Made by a program: the position numbers and the translations under genes. Positions 24,175 through 32,100 of a stretch of DNA of 35,572 nucleotides are shown here, one piece after another (the first letter of the stretch is position 1; every line of letters begins with the position of its first letter). Source of the stretch: DIGJ01 sp036658435 (GTDB taxonomy: Bacteria; Bacillota; Clostridia; Lachnospirales; Lachnospiraceae). Location: positions 1 through 35,572 of the forward strand of contig JAVXEO010000014.1 in NCBI GenBank assembly GCA_036658435.1, in the 5' to 3' direction. The notes under the pieces were generated by a model. The model saw nothing but the letters and a program-made list of their open reading frames with translations. It was not told where the DNA came from and did no database searches.

Positions 24175-24213
24175 AAAAAAAGATGATTTACCTTTTGGTA
24201 AACCATCTTTTTT
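24175..24213 (-). terminator. Terminator of pnp
   Basis: The 24175-24192 arm (A-run, GATGATTTACC) pairs with GGTAAACCATC plus T-run (24197-24213), with one A-C mismatch and a TTTT loop. On the minus strand it ends in eight T. It lies 28 bases after the pnp stop. Confidence 0.85.
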
Positions 24214-24240
24214 CGTTTATTTTTCTGATTTTACGTAAAA

Positions 24241-26334
24241 TTATTCCTCTGTTGGTACATCTTTCATGGAAAAGCTGATTCTACCCATTTTATCTTTTCC
24301 AAGACAAACAACCTTTACCATTTGACCAAGGGTCAGCACATCTTCTACTTGCTTAATTCTATCCTGAGAAATCTTAGAAATATGAACCATTCCTTCTTTT
24401 CCCGGTGCAAATTCAATAAACGCACCAAATTCTTTTATACTGATTACTTTACCTTCAAATATCTGTCCTTCTACAAAATCAGTTACAATAATTTTAATGA
24501 TGCGAAGTGCTTCATCCATTTTCTCTTTGTCCGTTCCGCAAACAGATACGGCACCATCATCTGTAATATCTATTTTAACTCCGGTTTGTTCGATAATGCT
24601 GTTAATTGTCTTGCCTCTCTGACCTACTACATCACCAATCTTCGTTGGATCAATCTGGATCTGTACAATCTTAGGTGCATATTCTCCAACTTCTTTTCTT
24701 GGCTCTGCAATCGCAGGGGACATAATATCGTTTAAGATATACTCTCTTGCAATCTTCGTCTTTGCAATGGCTTCTTCAATAATTGGTCTTGTTAAACCAT
24801 GAATCTTAATATCCATCTGAATGGCAGTGATACCATCATGGGTTCCGGCTACCTTAAAGTCCATATCTCCAAAGAAGTCTTCTAATCCCTGAATATCTGT
24901 TAAAACAATATAATCGTCATCGGTGTCTCCCGTTACAAGTCCACAGGAAATACCGGCAACCGCTTTTTTAATTGGTACTCCTGCAGCCATAAGTGACATA
25001 CTGGATGCACAAATTGATGCTTGTGATGTCGAACCATTGGACTCAAAAGTCTCTGAAACGGTACGAATGGTATATGGGAATTCCTCGGTAGAAGGAAGTA
25101 CCGGTACCAATGCTTTTTCTGCTAAAGCACCATGTCCGATTTCACGACGTCCCGGTCCTCTGGATGGTCTTGTCTCACCAACGGAATATGACGGAAAGTT
25201 GTAATGATGCATATAACGTTTTGAAGTTTCATTTTCATCCAATCCATCAATTCTCTGGGATTCCGATAAAGGAGCTAAGGTTGTTATGGTACAAATCTGT
25301 GTTTGTCCTCGGGTAAACATTGCGGAACCATGTACTCGTGGAATTAAATCGATTTCAGCAGCAAGTGGTCTGATTTCCGTAATGGCTCTTCCATCCGGAC
25401 GTTTATGATCTTTTAAAATCATTTTACGAACGGTCTTTTTCTGATACTGATACGTTGCTTCTTCTATAAGAGACAGCCATTCTTCCTGATCCGCAAAGCT
25501 TTCAGCGAATTTTGCTTTAATATCCCGAATATTTTTTTCTCTTGTTTGCTTATCATCTGTAAATACAGCAATTTCCATCTCTTCCGGTGTAACAAGGGCT
25601 TTCATTGCTTCAAATAATTCTGCCGGTACCGCACAGCTTGTATATTCATGTTTTGGCTTGCCACACTCTGCCACAATGGTATCAATAAACTGAATAACCT
25701 CCTGGTTTACCTTATGTGCTTCAAAAATGGCCTCAATCATTTTATCTTCCGGTACTTCATTTGCACCGGCTTCAATCATAATTACCTTTTCCTTCGTTGA
25801 GGCAACCGTTAGCTTCAAATCCGATATTTGATTCTGTGCTGCGTTTGGATTAATAACAAAGGCTCCATCAATTAATCCTACCTGTGTGGTTGCACATGGT
25901 CCATCGAAAGGAATGTCTGAAATTGCTGTTGCAATTGCAGAACCTAACATGGCAGTGAGTTCTGGACTACACTCTGGATCTACTGCCATAACTAAATTAT
26001 TTAAAGTAACGTCATTTCTATAGTCTTTTGGAAATAACGGACGCATTGGTCTATCAATAACACGAGAGGTAAGAACGGAATTTTCTGAAGCTTTTCCTTC
26101 TCTTTTGTTAAATCCTCCGGGAATTTTTCCTACGGCATATAATTTTTCTTCATATTCTACACTAAGTGGAAAGAAATCGATTCCCTCTCTTGGCTTTTCT
26201 GATGCCGTTGCCGTACATAATAAGGTCGTTTCCCCATAGTGCATAAATGCACATCCATTTGCCTGCTTTCCTACACGATCCACATCTACAGTAAGGGTAC
26301 GTCCGGCTAATTCCATACTAAAACTCTTGTACAT
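24241..26334 (-). CDS. pnp: Polyribonucleotide nucleotidyltransferase (PNPase)
   Basis: A phosphorolytic 3'-to-5' exoribonuclease of the RNA degradosome, a trimer in the cytosol. I start it at ATG 26334 (MYKSFSMELAGR), giving 697 residues, because GGAG lies 6 bases upstream and homologs begin there; the frame also opens to 26400. Order: RNase PH domain 1 (about 5-135), the all-helical linker (about 235-310), RNase PH domain 2 (about 315-530), KH with GxxG in VGQRGKTI (about 565-572), and S1 (about 620-690, GKVISIKEFGAFIEF). It follows rpsO, the classical order, with an attenuator-like hairpin and a good promoter between them. No missing element is seen. Confidence 0.97.
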   Translation of the reverse strand: MYKSFSMELAGRTLTVDVDRVGKQANGCAFMHYGETTLLCTATASEKPREGIDFFPLSVEYEEKLYAVGKIPGGFNKREGKASENSVLTSRVIDRPMRPLFPKDYRNDVTLNNLVMAVDPECSPELTAMLGSAIATAISDIPFDGPCATTQVGLIDGAFVINPNAAQNQISDLKLTVASTKEKVIMIEAGANEVPEDKMIEAIFEAHKVNQEVIQFIDTIVAECGKPKHEYTSCAVPAELFEAMKALVTPEEMEIAVFTDDKQTREKNIRDIKAKFAESFADQEEWLSLIEEATYQYQKKTVRKMILKDHKRPDGRAITEIRPLAAEIDLIPRVHGSAMFTRGQTQICTITTLAPLSESQRIDGLDENETSKRYMHHYNFPSYSVGETRPSRGPGRREIGHGALAEKALVPVLPSTEEFPYTIRTVSETFESNGSTSQASICASSMSLMAAGVPIKKAVAGISCGLVTGDTDDDYIVLTDIQGLEDFFGDMDFKVAGTHDGITAIQMDIKIHGLTRPIIEEAIAKTKIAREYILNDIMSPAIAEPRKEVGEYAPKIVQIQIDPTKIGDVVGQRGKTINSIIEQTGVKIDITDDGAVSVCGTDKEKMDEALRIIKIIVTDFVEGQIFEGKVISIKEFGAFIEFAPGKEGMVHISKISQDRIKQVEDVLTLGQMVKVVCLGKDKMGRISFSMKDVPTEE

Positions 26335-26468
26335 AGTAATCTCCTTTAAATTTATATTTTTTGATGAAAGTACCGAAACATCTGAACAAACTATTTTCAT
26401 ATCTTATTTATTTATAAAATAGACTCTTCAGAAGTCTCGGAATATACTTCCATCACATCAACTCTCTC

Positions 26469-26497
26469 AGTATAGCACTAATTTCCTTATTTATCTA
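26469..26497 (-). promoter_or_regulatory. Promoter of pnp
   Basis: Minus strand: TAGATA (26492-26497), 17-base spacer, TATACT (26469-26474). It lies between the rpsO hairpin and pnp and gives pnp a leader of about 125 bases. Confidence 0.55.
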
Positions 26498-26512
26498 GCT
26501 CTTTTTCAAAGA

Positions 26513-26538
26513 AAAGAGAGTACCTAAGTACTCTCTTT
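26513..26538 (-). terminator. rpsO terminator / rpsO-pnp attenuator
   Basis: A perfect 11-bp stem joins AAAGAGAGTAC (26513-26523) to GTACTCTCTTT (26528-26538) with a 4-base loop, followed on the minus strand by TTCTTTG. It sits just after the rpsO stop. Partial read-through into pnp is likely, as in other bacteria. Confidence 0.8.
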
Positions 26539-26545
26539 GTGTTCT

Positions 26546-26812
26546 TTATTTTCTTAATCCTAATCTACCAATCAAGGTACGATAAGCTTCCAAATCATTT
26601 CTCTTTAAATAGTCTAACAAACCTCTTCTTTGTCCTACCATCTTAAGAAGACCTCTTCTTGAATGATGATCCTTTGGATTTTCTTTTAAATGTTCGGTTA
26701 ACTCGGTAATTCTTGTTGTTAATAAAGCTACCTGCACCTCCGGTGAACCGGTATCCGTTGCAGTTCTGCCATATTCACTAATAATTTGTTCTTTCTTTTC
26801 TTTACTAATCAT
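26546..26812 (-). CDS. rpsO: 30S ribosomal protein S15
   Basis: Primary 16S-binding protein of the small subunit platform, 88 residues, the normal size. Typical segments are TGSPEVQVALLTTRI (about 22-36), HSRRGLLKMVGQRRGLLDYL (about 50-69) and IGRLGLRK at the end. ATG 26812 follows AAGGAGG. The leader (about 85 bases) can fold, and S15 commonly represses its own mRNA, so feedback control is plausible. The downstream hairpin and pnp give the conserved rpsO-pnp pair. Confidence 0.98.
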   Translation of the reverse strand: MISKEKKEQIISEYGRTATDTGSPEVQVALLTTRITELTEHLKENPKDHHSRRGLLKMVGQRRGLLDYLKRNDLEAYRTLIGRLGLRK

Positions 26813-26897
26813 GATAAATCCTCCTTAATTTTTGAACGCCAAATACTAAGAGCGGGGTTGGAGACTCCTCAAACCGAGCATAGGCTTTTTTAATTGC
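26813..26897 (-). promoter_or_regulatory. Structured rpsO leader, candidate S15 autoregulatory RNA
   Basis: The transcript from the promoter at 26904-26932 has an 85-base leader. Within it GGAG/CTCC and GGTT/AACC stack into a stem (minus-strand core GGTTTGAGGAGTCTCCAACC), and GCC near the 5' end can pair with GGC near the ribosome site. The G+C is higher than in nearby spacers. S15 leaders differ in shape between phyla, so this is a candidate by position and structure only. Confidence 0.45.
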
Positions 26898-26903
26898 TTA
26901 CAT

Positions 26904-26932
26904 AGAATACCATACTTTTCACTATCTGTAAA
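26904..26932 (-). promoter_or_regulatory. Promoter of rpsO
   Basis: Minus strand: TTTACA (26927-26932), 17-base spacer, TATTCT (26904-26909). It starts 14 bases after the stop of the Na/Pi gene, so rpsO is its own unit. Confidence 0.65.
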
Positions 26933-26946
26933 CCTTAATTTTTATA

Positions 26947-28614
26947 TTAGATTAGGTTTGGAATCTTATCCGGTTCCGGATCGTTTTCCAAAATGGAAAA
27001 TGCAATATTGGTTGCATGGTCTCCTACTCTTTCTAAATTGGAACAAAGGTCGGAGAAAATAGTTCCTGCATAAGCACCACATTCATTTCTTGTTAAACGT
27101 TCAATGTGTTTGTTTTGAAGTTCTCTTTCAAATTCATCAATGTTATTTTCTAATTTCATAATTTCCTGTAAGTGTTGTTCACTTCTCTTAGCAAACATTT
27201 CCATAGAGAGTTCTAAAAGATGTTTGTTCATTTGGTACATTTCTGCAAGCTCTTTTACTGCTTCCTCGCTAAAATTCAGATTCTGGTCAATCATGGTTTT
27301 TGTATAGTCTGCTATGTTTTCCGCATGATCACCAATACGTTCAATGTCACTGACCACATGGAATAATCCACCAATCATAACACGGTCAGATACAGGCAGC
27401 GACAGCTGATTGATTTTTAAGAGATAATTAATAATCTCTGTATTCATATAATCTATCGTCGCTTCCCTTTGGTACACAGAATCCAGATTTTCATCATTTT
27501 TTGTTAACAGTGCTTCCATGGCACGATCTAAATTTTCAAAAGCAAGATGTCCCATACGTTCTATTTCACAAATGGTCTGTGGTACTGCAGCCGTTGGAGA
27601 ATATACGGAATGTTCCCCAATAAACTGAAGATGTCTCTCATCTACCATCTCCTCATCTCCCGGAATAATGAGATAAGTAAGTTTTGCTACCAAACCTGCA
27701 AATGGGAATAATAAAATCACTTCAACAATCTTAAATATAGTATGCGCATTGGCTACATCTCTTGCCATTCTGATACTTGGATCGACTATTCCACTTGTAA
27801 GTCCTTGAATCAGGTATATGATGTTGTCTTTAAAGAAGGCAAGAATTAATACAAGGGCCGTTGTTCCAAAAATATTTATAAGAAAATGAATCAGCGCAGC
27901 ACGTTTTGCCATCTTCTTTCCACCAAGACTTGCTAACAATGCCGATACGCAAGAACCAACGTTGCATCCCATAATCAAATAGAAACAAATTCCCAATGGT
28001 AACAATCCCTGTGATGCCAAGACAATAACAATACCAACGGTTGCAGAAGAACTCTGCATAACGGCAGTTACCAAAAATCCCACCAAAAGTGCCAGCATCG
28101 GACTTTCCAGAGACGACATTAAATTAATAACATAGGGTGTATCCTTTACAATAGAAATAGAGGAGGACATCGTACTCATTCCAAAGAATAAGACTCCAAA
28201 TCCCAGCACCACCTCTCCCATCTTCTTCCAAGATGGTTTCTTTACAAACATAACCATGACAACCCCTGCCATAATAAATACAGGTGCAATGGCGGAAAGA
28301 TTGAGGGCAATCAGCTGTCCTGTTATAGTTGTACCAATATTGGCTCCCAATATAACACCTGCAGCCTGGCTTAACTTCATAAGACCGGCATCTACAAAAC
28401 TTACGACCAATACGGTAGTCGCACTAGAGGACTGGATAACTGCTGTAAATAAAAGTCCTACCATCATTCCAATAAAACGATTTTTTGTTAACTTTTCAAG
28501 AATACTTCTCATCTTTGCTCCGGCCACTTTTTGTAAGCCATCGCCCATGAGCTTCATTCCATACAAGAATAGCCCAAGACCACCTATGAGACCAAGAATA
28601 ACTTCCATTCCCAT
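26947..28614 (-). CDS. Na/Pi cotransporter family protein with C-terminal PhoU-like domain
   Basis: A membrane protein of the PNaS/NptA-YjbB family, which moves phosphate with sodium or exports it. Two inverted repeats carry the family motif: QSSSATTVLVV (first half) and QSSSATVGIV (second half), each in a reentrant-plus-TM unit, with about eight spans over residues 1-310. The C-terminal part (about 345-545) is a helical PhoU-like region, with ERMGHLAFENLDRA and DIERIGDHAENIADY. I start at ATG 28614 (555 residues) because GGAG lies 8 bases upstream; the in-frame extension to 28671 would begin inside a leader hairpin. It diverges from the MocR-type gene. No pst or pho genes are near. Direction of transport is not known. 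Confidence 0.88.
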   Translation of the reverse strand: MGMEVILGLIGGLGLFLYGMKLMGDGLQKVAGAKMRSILEKLTKNRFIGMMVGLLFTAVIQSSSATTVLVVSFVDAGLMKLSQAAGVILGANIGTTITGQLIALNLSAIAPVFIMAGVVMVMFVKKPSWKKMGEVVLGFGVLFFGMSTMSSSISIVKDTPYVINLMSSLESPMLALLVGFLVTAVMQSSSATVGIVIVLASQGLLPLGICFYLIMGCNVGSCVSALLASLGGKKMAKRAALIHFLINIFGTTALVLILAFFKDNIIYLIQGLTSGIVDPSIRMARDVANAHTIFKIVEVILLFPFAGLVAKLTYLIIPGDEEMVDERHLQFIGEHSVYSPTAAVPQTICEIERMGHLAFENLDRAMEALLTKNDENLDSVYQREATIDYMNTEIINYLLKINQLSLPVSDRVMIGGLFHVVSDIERIGDHAENIADYTKTMIDQNLNFSEEAVKELAEMYQMNKHLLELSMEMFAKRSEQHLQEIMKLENNIDEFERELQNKHIERLTRNECGAYAGTIFSDLCSNLERVGDHATNIAFSILENDPEPDKIPNLI

Positions 28615-28659
28615 GATATTATCTCCTTTGTTTTCAAAACTAGTCAAAACATAACCATA

Positions 28660-28678
28660 GCAAGAGAACATCTCTTGC
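28660..28678 (-). other. Perfect hairpin in the Na/Pi gene leader
   Basis: GCAAGAGA (28660-28667) and TCTCTTGC (28671-28678) form an 8-bp stem with a 3-base loop, 45 bases before the start. There is no T-run on either side, so it may be an mRNA-stability stem or a protein site. Confidence 0.5.
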
Positions 28679-28686
28679 CTTATATA

Positions 28687-28715
28687 ACTGTAATATATTC
28701 AGGATAAACTTACAA
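28687..28715 (-). promoter_or_regulatory. Candidate promoter of the Na/Pi gene
   Basis: Minus strand: TTGTAA (28710-28715), 17-base spacer, TACAGT (28687-28692). Its -35 is the same TTGTAA word repeated across the spacer. Confidence 0.45.
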
Positions 28716-28731
28716 GCCTTATTTTAATTTT

Positions 28732-28767
28732 TTGTAATTTTTGTAATCTTTTTGTAAGGTATTGTAA
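28732..28767. promoter_or_regulatory. Four helically phased TTGTAA boxes, candidate MocR operator
   Basis: TTGTAA begins at 28732, 28741, 28752 and 28762, that is every 9, 11 and 10 bases, on one face of the helix. A fifth copy lies inverted at 28710-28715. The last direct copy is the -35 of the regulator's own promoter, and the inverted copy is the -35 of the divergent gene. MocR-family proteins bind direct repeats near their own promoters, so self-control is a fair inference. Confidence 0.5.
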
Positions 28768-28790
28768 AGAATTGTCGAATCTGGTATTCT
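28762..28790 (+). promoter_or_regulatory. Promoter of the MocR-type regulator
   Basis: TTGTAA (28762-28767), 17-base spacer, TATTCT (28785-28790) with an extended TGG before the -10. The leader is short: AGGAGG is at 28797-28802 and ATG at 28811. Confidence 0.6.
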
Positions 28791-28810
28791 GTCTTTAGGA
28801 GGAAAACATT

Positions 28811-30223
28811 ATGCTAACCATGCCACTTGATACAAATTCTAAATATGCACTTTATGAGCAAATTTATTTTTATATAAAAAATGAAATAAAAAATGGAAAT
28901 CTGCCTTATCAAACGAAGCTTCCTTCCACTCGAAGTCTTGCAACTAATTTATCCATCAGCCGCAATACGGTAGATATGGCATATTCCCAATTATTATCCG
29001 AAGGATATGTTGAATCTTCTCCTAAAAGAGGATATTTTGTAAATGAATTGTCTACCATCCGTCCTCTAGGGTCTTCTCTTTTTTCGGATAAGGAGACCCT
29101 GAATAAAAAGGCACCGGATAAAAGGGAGGAAGCCTCTCCTTATCGTTATGATTTCTCACCCTTTTCCGTTGATTTAAGTCACTTTCCCTATCATACCTGG
29201 TACCAGCTTTCGAAAAACTGTCTTCAGGACAATGCCAAGCTTTTTTTACTTGGGGATAACCAGGGAGACTTTCCCCTTCGCCATGCCATTACAAAGTATC
29301 TCCACCAATCCCGAGGGGTAAACTGTAGGGAAGATCAGCTTATTGTGGGTGCCGGTGTTGATTATCTGCTGCAGCTTTTGGTAACTATTTTAGGTCCTGA
29401 GCATACCATTGCCATGGAAAATCCAGCCTATCAGCGTGCCAATCGTATTTTTAACAGCTATCATATGAAAACCCTTCCCATTCCCTTGGATCATCAGGGA
29501 ATGTCCGTTTCTATTCTTCGTCAAAGTAACTGCAACATTGCCTATGTCACGCCTTCTCATCAATATCCCTTGGGAATTGTTATGCCCATTAAAAGACGCA
29601 TTGACTTATTAAACTGGGCAAATGAATTTAAGGACCGATATATCATCGAAGATGACCATGACAGTGAATTTCGCTATAAAGGAAAGCCCATTCCTTCTTT
29701 GCAAGGAATCGCCACCAATGATAATGTTATCTATATTGGAACTTTTTCCAGGGCAATTGCTCCTGCTATTCGAGTTGGATACATGGTTTTGCCGGAGTCG
29801 CTCCTTTCAAAATATCAAAAAAGCTTTTCTTATTTTTCTTCTACCGTTTCAAGAATTGACCAGTCAATTTTAACAGAATTTCTTGACGAAGGATACTTTG
29901 AACGTCATCTAAATCGCATGCGGAAAATCTATAAAAATAAGCATGATGTGCTGTTAAATGCCCTTCAGTCTTATCATCTTCCCATTGAAATCAGTGGTGA
30001 AAATGCTGGAATGCACCTTATTGTAAAAATAAAAAACGGCCAGACAGAGGAATCTCTCATTGAGAAAGCTTCTGCCCACCGCATTCATATCTATGGTTTA
30101 AAAGAACATTTTTTAGAAATTCCAAAAGACTATAGTCCTACTTTTCTTTTTGGTTATGCAAACCTGTCGGAGAAAGATATTGTAAATGGAATTCAGCTTC
30201 TGGTAGATCGGTGTTTGTCCTAG
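28811..30223 (+). CDS. MocR/PdxR-type regulator (GntR HTH fused to aminotransferase fold), altered PLP site
   Basis: A 470-residue fusion. It has an N-terminal GntR winged helix (about 8-75, with KLPSTRSLATNLSISRNTVDMAY) and a class-I aminotransferase-like domain (about 105-465). Members sense PLP or its amino-acid adducts and act as activator or repressor. The aspartate that contacts the PLP ring is kept (D281 in IEDDHDSEFRY). The residue two positions on, usually Tyr, is His283. The Schiff-base lysine expected in GTFSK is Arg314 (GTFSRAIAPAIRVGY, codon AGG). The 31-residue spacing equals that of Tyr281-Lys312 in Bacillus GabR. It may therefore bind PLP without a covalent bond, or another ligand. 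ATG 28811 has AGGAGG 8 bases upstream. No vitamin B6 or GABA genes are adjacent; the divergent gene is the Na/Pi transporter. Confidence 0.9.
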   Translation: MLTMPLDTNSKYALYEQIYFYIKNEIKNGNLPYQTKLPSTRSLATNLSISRNTVDMAYSQLLSEGYVESSPKRGYFVNELSTIRPLGSSLFSDKETLNKKAPDKREEASPYRYDFSPFSVDLSHFPYHTWYQLSKNCLQDNAKLFLLGDNQGDFPLRHAITKYLHQSRGVNCREDQLIVGAGVDYLLQLLVTILGPEHTIAMENPAYQRANRIFNSYHMKTLPIPLDHQGMSVSILRQSNCNIAYVTPSHQYPLGIVMPIKRRIDLLNWANEFKDRYIIEDDHDSEFRYKGKPIPSLQGIATNDNVIYIGTFSRAIAPAIRVGYMVLPESLLSKYQKSFSYFSSTVSRIDQSILTEFLDEGYFERHLNRMRKIYKNKHDVLLNALQSYHLPIEISGENAGMHLIVKIKNGQTEESLIEKASAHRIHIYGLKEHFLEIPKDYSPTFLFGYANLSEKDIVNGIQLLVDRCLS

Positions 30224-30252
30224 ATTATTATTTATCCTAGCTTATTATTTAT
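30219..30252. repeat. 17-base tandem duplication spanning two convergent stop codons
   Basis: CCTAGATTATTATTTAT (30219-30235) is followed at once by CCTAGCTTATTATTTAT (30236-30252), one base different. The first copy holds the TAG stop of the regulator, and the second holds the TAA stop of ribF on the other strand. I see no hairpin terminator between these convergent genes. Confidence 0.75.
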
Positions 30253-31169
30253 CCCGGATGGGAGAAATACTGTTTTCCAAAAGTAGTATCTTTTTCCATT
30301 CTTATTTTTAATTCCTCCAAGGAATTAAATTTTTTCTCAGGACGTTCAAATACATATAAGTCAACCTTCAAACGCTTTCCATATAAGTCGCCGGAATAAT
30401 CAAAAATAAAGGTTTCAATTAAGCGTTTTTCTTCCGCGCCCACGGTTGGTTTTACACCCACATTGGATATTCCGGCAAATTCTTTTCCGTCTAGCCACGT
30501 TTTCGAAGCATACACCCCATTTGGCGGCAGTAATTTCACTTCCTCCGGAATAATATTGGTTGTTGGCATTCCTAAGGTTCTTCCGATTTTTCTTCCATGG
30601 AGTACCTCACCAATTACACAATAGGGTTCACTGAGCATATGATTTGCCTCTTCTATATCTCCCTTTTTTATGCAGTCCCGAATTCGTGTACTGCTGACTA
30701 TTTCATCTTTATACATCACTTGTTCAAATATTTTCACCCGATATCCGTATTTTTCAGAAAGTTTAACCAACAATTCCACATTTCCTCTTCGGTTGTGTCC
30801 AAAGCGAAAATCACTTCCTACAATGACCACTTTCGCATCTAATTTATCCACTAAAATTTCTTCAATAAAACATTCCGGCTCCATAGAAAACATTTCCACA
30901 TCAAAGGGATAGGAAATTAAAACATCTACACCTGCACGTTCTAAGATATCTTTTTTTTCTTCTTCCGTATAAATCAGACTAAAATCTCCTGTATTTTTCA
31001 GTAATCTTGGATTCATTAAGAAAGAAAAAACAACGGACCGGTATCCCTCTTTTTTCATAGAAATTCCATACTGAATTAGCTGACGATGTCCAATGTGTAA
31101 ACCATCAAATTTTCCAAGACAAACTGCACTTTTTTCCAATTTCAAATCACTATAATCAATGTACCTCAA
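30249..31169 (-). CDS. ribF: Bifunctional riboflavin kinase / FAD synthetase
   Basis: It makes FMN from riboflavin and then FAD, using ATP, in the cytosol. In 306 residues the N-terminal nucleotidyltransferase domain has CLGKFDGLHIGH (about 17-28) and SSTRIRDCIKKGD (about 155-167). The C-terminal flavokinase domain (about 185-305) has GRTLGMPTTNI. The start is TTG at 31169, with AGGAG 9 bases upstream and no suitable ATG. It is the last gene of the infB-rbfA-nrnA-truB-ribF operon, 12 bases after truB. In many relatives rpsO-pnp follow directly; here a divergent regulator/transporter pair intervenes. No FMN riboswitch is expected or seen. Confidence 0.95.
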   Translation of the reverse strand: MRYIDYSDLKLEKSAVCLGKFDGLHIGHRQLIQYGISMKKEGYRSVVFSFLMNPRLLKNTGDFSLIYTEEEKKDILERAGVDVLISYPFDVEMFSMEPECFIEEILVDKLDAKVVIVGSDFRFGHNRRGNVELLVKLSEKYGYRVKIFEQVMYKDEIVSSTRIRDCIKKGDIEEANHMLSEPYCVIGEVLHGRKIGRTLGMPTTNIIPEEVKLLPPNGVYASKTWLDGKEFAGISNVGVKPTVGAEEKRLIETFIFDYSGDLYGKRLKVDLYVFERPEKKFNSLEELKIRMEKDTTFGKQYFSHPG

Positions 31170-31181
31170 GTTTTTTCTCTC

Positions 31182-32090
31182 CTACAAAAACATTTTATAA
31201 GGTTTTAAACTTTTTTTATCTTCGGTTATTGCATATAACCCTTTAAATACCCTCTTCGAATCATAGATTCGAACAATTTCACTAAATTTCTTCAAATTCT
31301 CCGAATGTTCCAGATTTCCATCTTCCATAGACAACATGTTTCCATTGTACAAAAAACGATCTTTTTCATCCTTAACATAAAAATCTGCATATTGCGGAAA
31401 CATATCCGCAACCGGTATCAAAAGCGAGGCTATGGTTCCATCTTTTACCGCTTTTTCCACTTCAGAAAGCCTTTTACTTTCTGAAAGAGAAAAACGCTCA
31501 ACTTTGGTTCTAAGAAGTGATTTCATTGTTCCCCCAGTTAGCAGAGCTTCTCCTATATCGTAACATAGTGTACGAATATAAGTGCCTTTTGAACAGGAAA
31601 CTTCCATACGGACTTCATGATTTAAGTCATCCATTTCTAAGATATCAATATGAAAAATCTGTACTCTTCTTGATTTTCTTTCAATCTCTTTTCCTTCTCT
31701 TGCTAATTCATAAAGCTTTTTTCCATTCACTTTTAATGCAGAATACATAGGTGGAATCTGATCATATTCTCCAACAAAGGAAGCAATGGTCTCCCTAATT
31801 TGTTCTTCCTTCCAGAAAACGCTTTTTTCTGTAAGTATAGTTCCCGTCATATCCTGTGTATCTGTAGTAATCCCAAGCTTTAAAACCGCAATGTAGGTTT
31901 TGTCCTTATCTGTTAGTAAATCACATAATTTGGTTCCATTACCCAGACAGACCGGTAAAACACCTTCTGCATCCGGATCTAGGGTACCGGTATGTCCAAT
32001 TTTCTTTTGCTTTAAAATTCCTCTAAGTTTAGCTACAACATCATGTGAAGTAAACCCTTTTTCTTTGTATATATTAATGACTCCATCCAT
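31182..32090 (-). CDS. truB: tRNA pseudouridine-55 synthase
   Basis: It converts U55 of the tRNA T-loop to pseudouridine. It has 302 residues. The catalytic Asp is D38 in GHTGTLDPDAEG (motif II). Other parts are KVNGKKLYELAREG (about 123-136) and CSKGTYIRTLCYDIG (about 165-179). A short C-terminal extension (about 235-300) stands where PUA-like tails occur. ATG 32090 has GAGG 8 bases upstream and follows the nrnA stop by 10 bases. Confidence 0.96.
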   Translation of the reverse strand: MDGVINIYKEKGFTSHDVVAKLRGILKQKKIGHTGTLDPDAEGVLPVCLGNGTKLCDLLTDKDKTYIAVLKLGITTDTQDMTGTILTEKSVFWKEEQIRETIASFVGEYDQIPPMYSALKVNGKKLYELAREGKEIERKSRRVQIFHIDILEMDDLNHEVRMEVSCSKGTYIRTLCYDIGEALLTGGTMKSLLRTKVERFSLSESKRLSEVEKAVKDGTIASLLIPVADMFPQYADFYVKDEKDRFLYNGNMLSMEDGNLEHSENLKKFSEIVRIYDSKRVFKGLYAITEDKKSLKPYKMFL

Positions 32091-32100
32091 TGGGGTATCC

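Noticed and set aside
26335..26400. 22-residue N-terminal extension of PNPase
   Set aside because: No ribosome site at 26400; the ATG at 26334 has GGAG and matches the family start.
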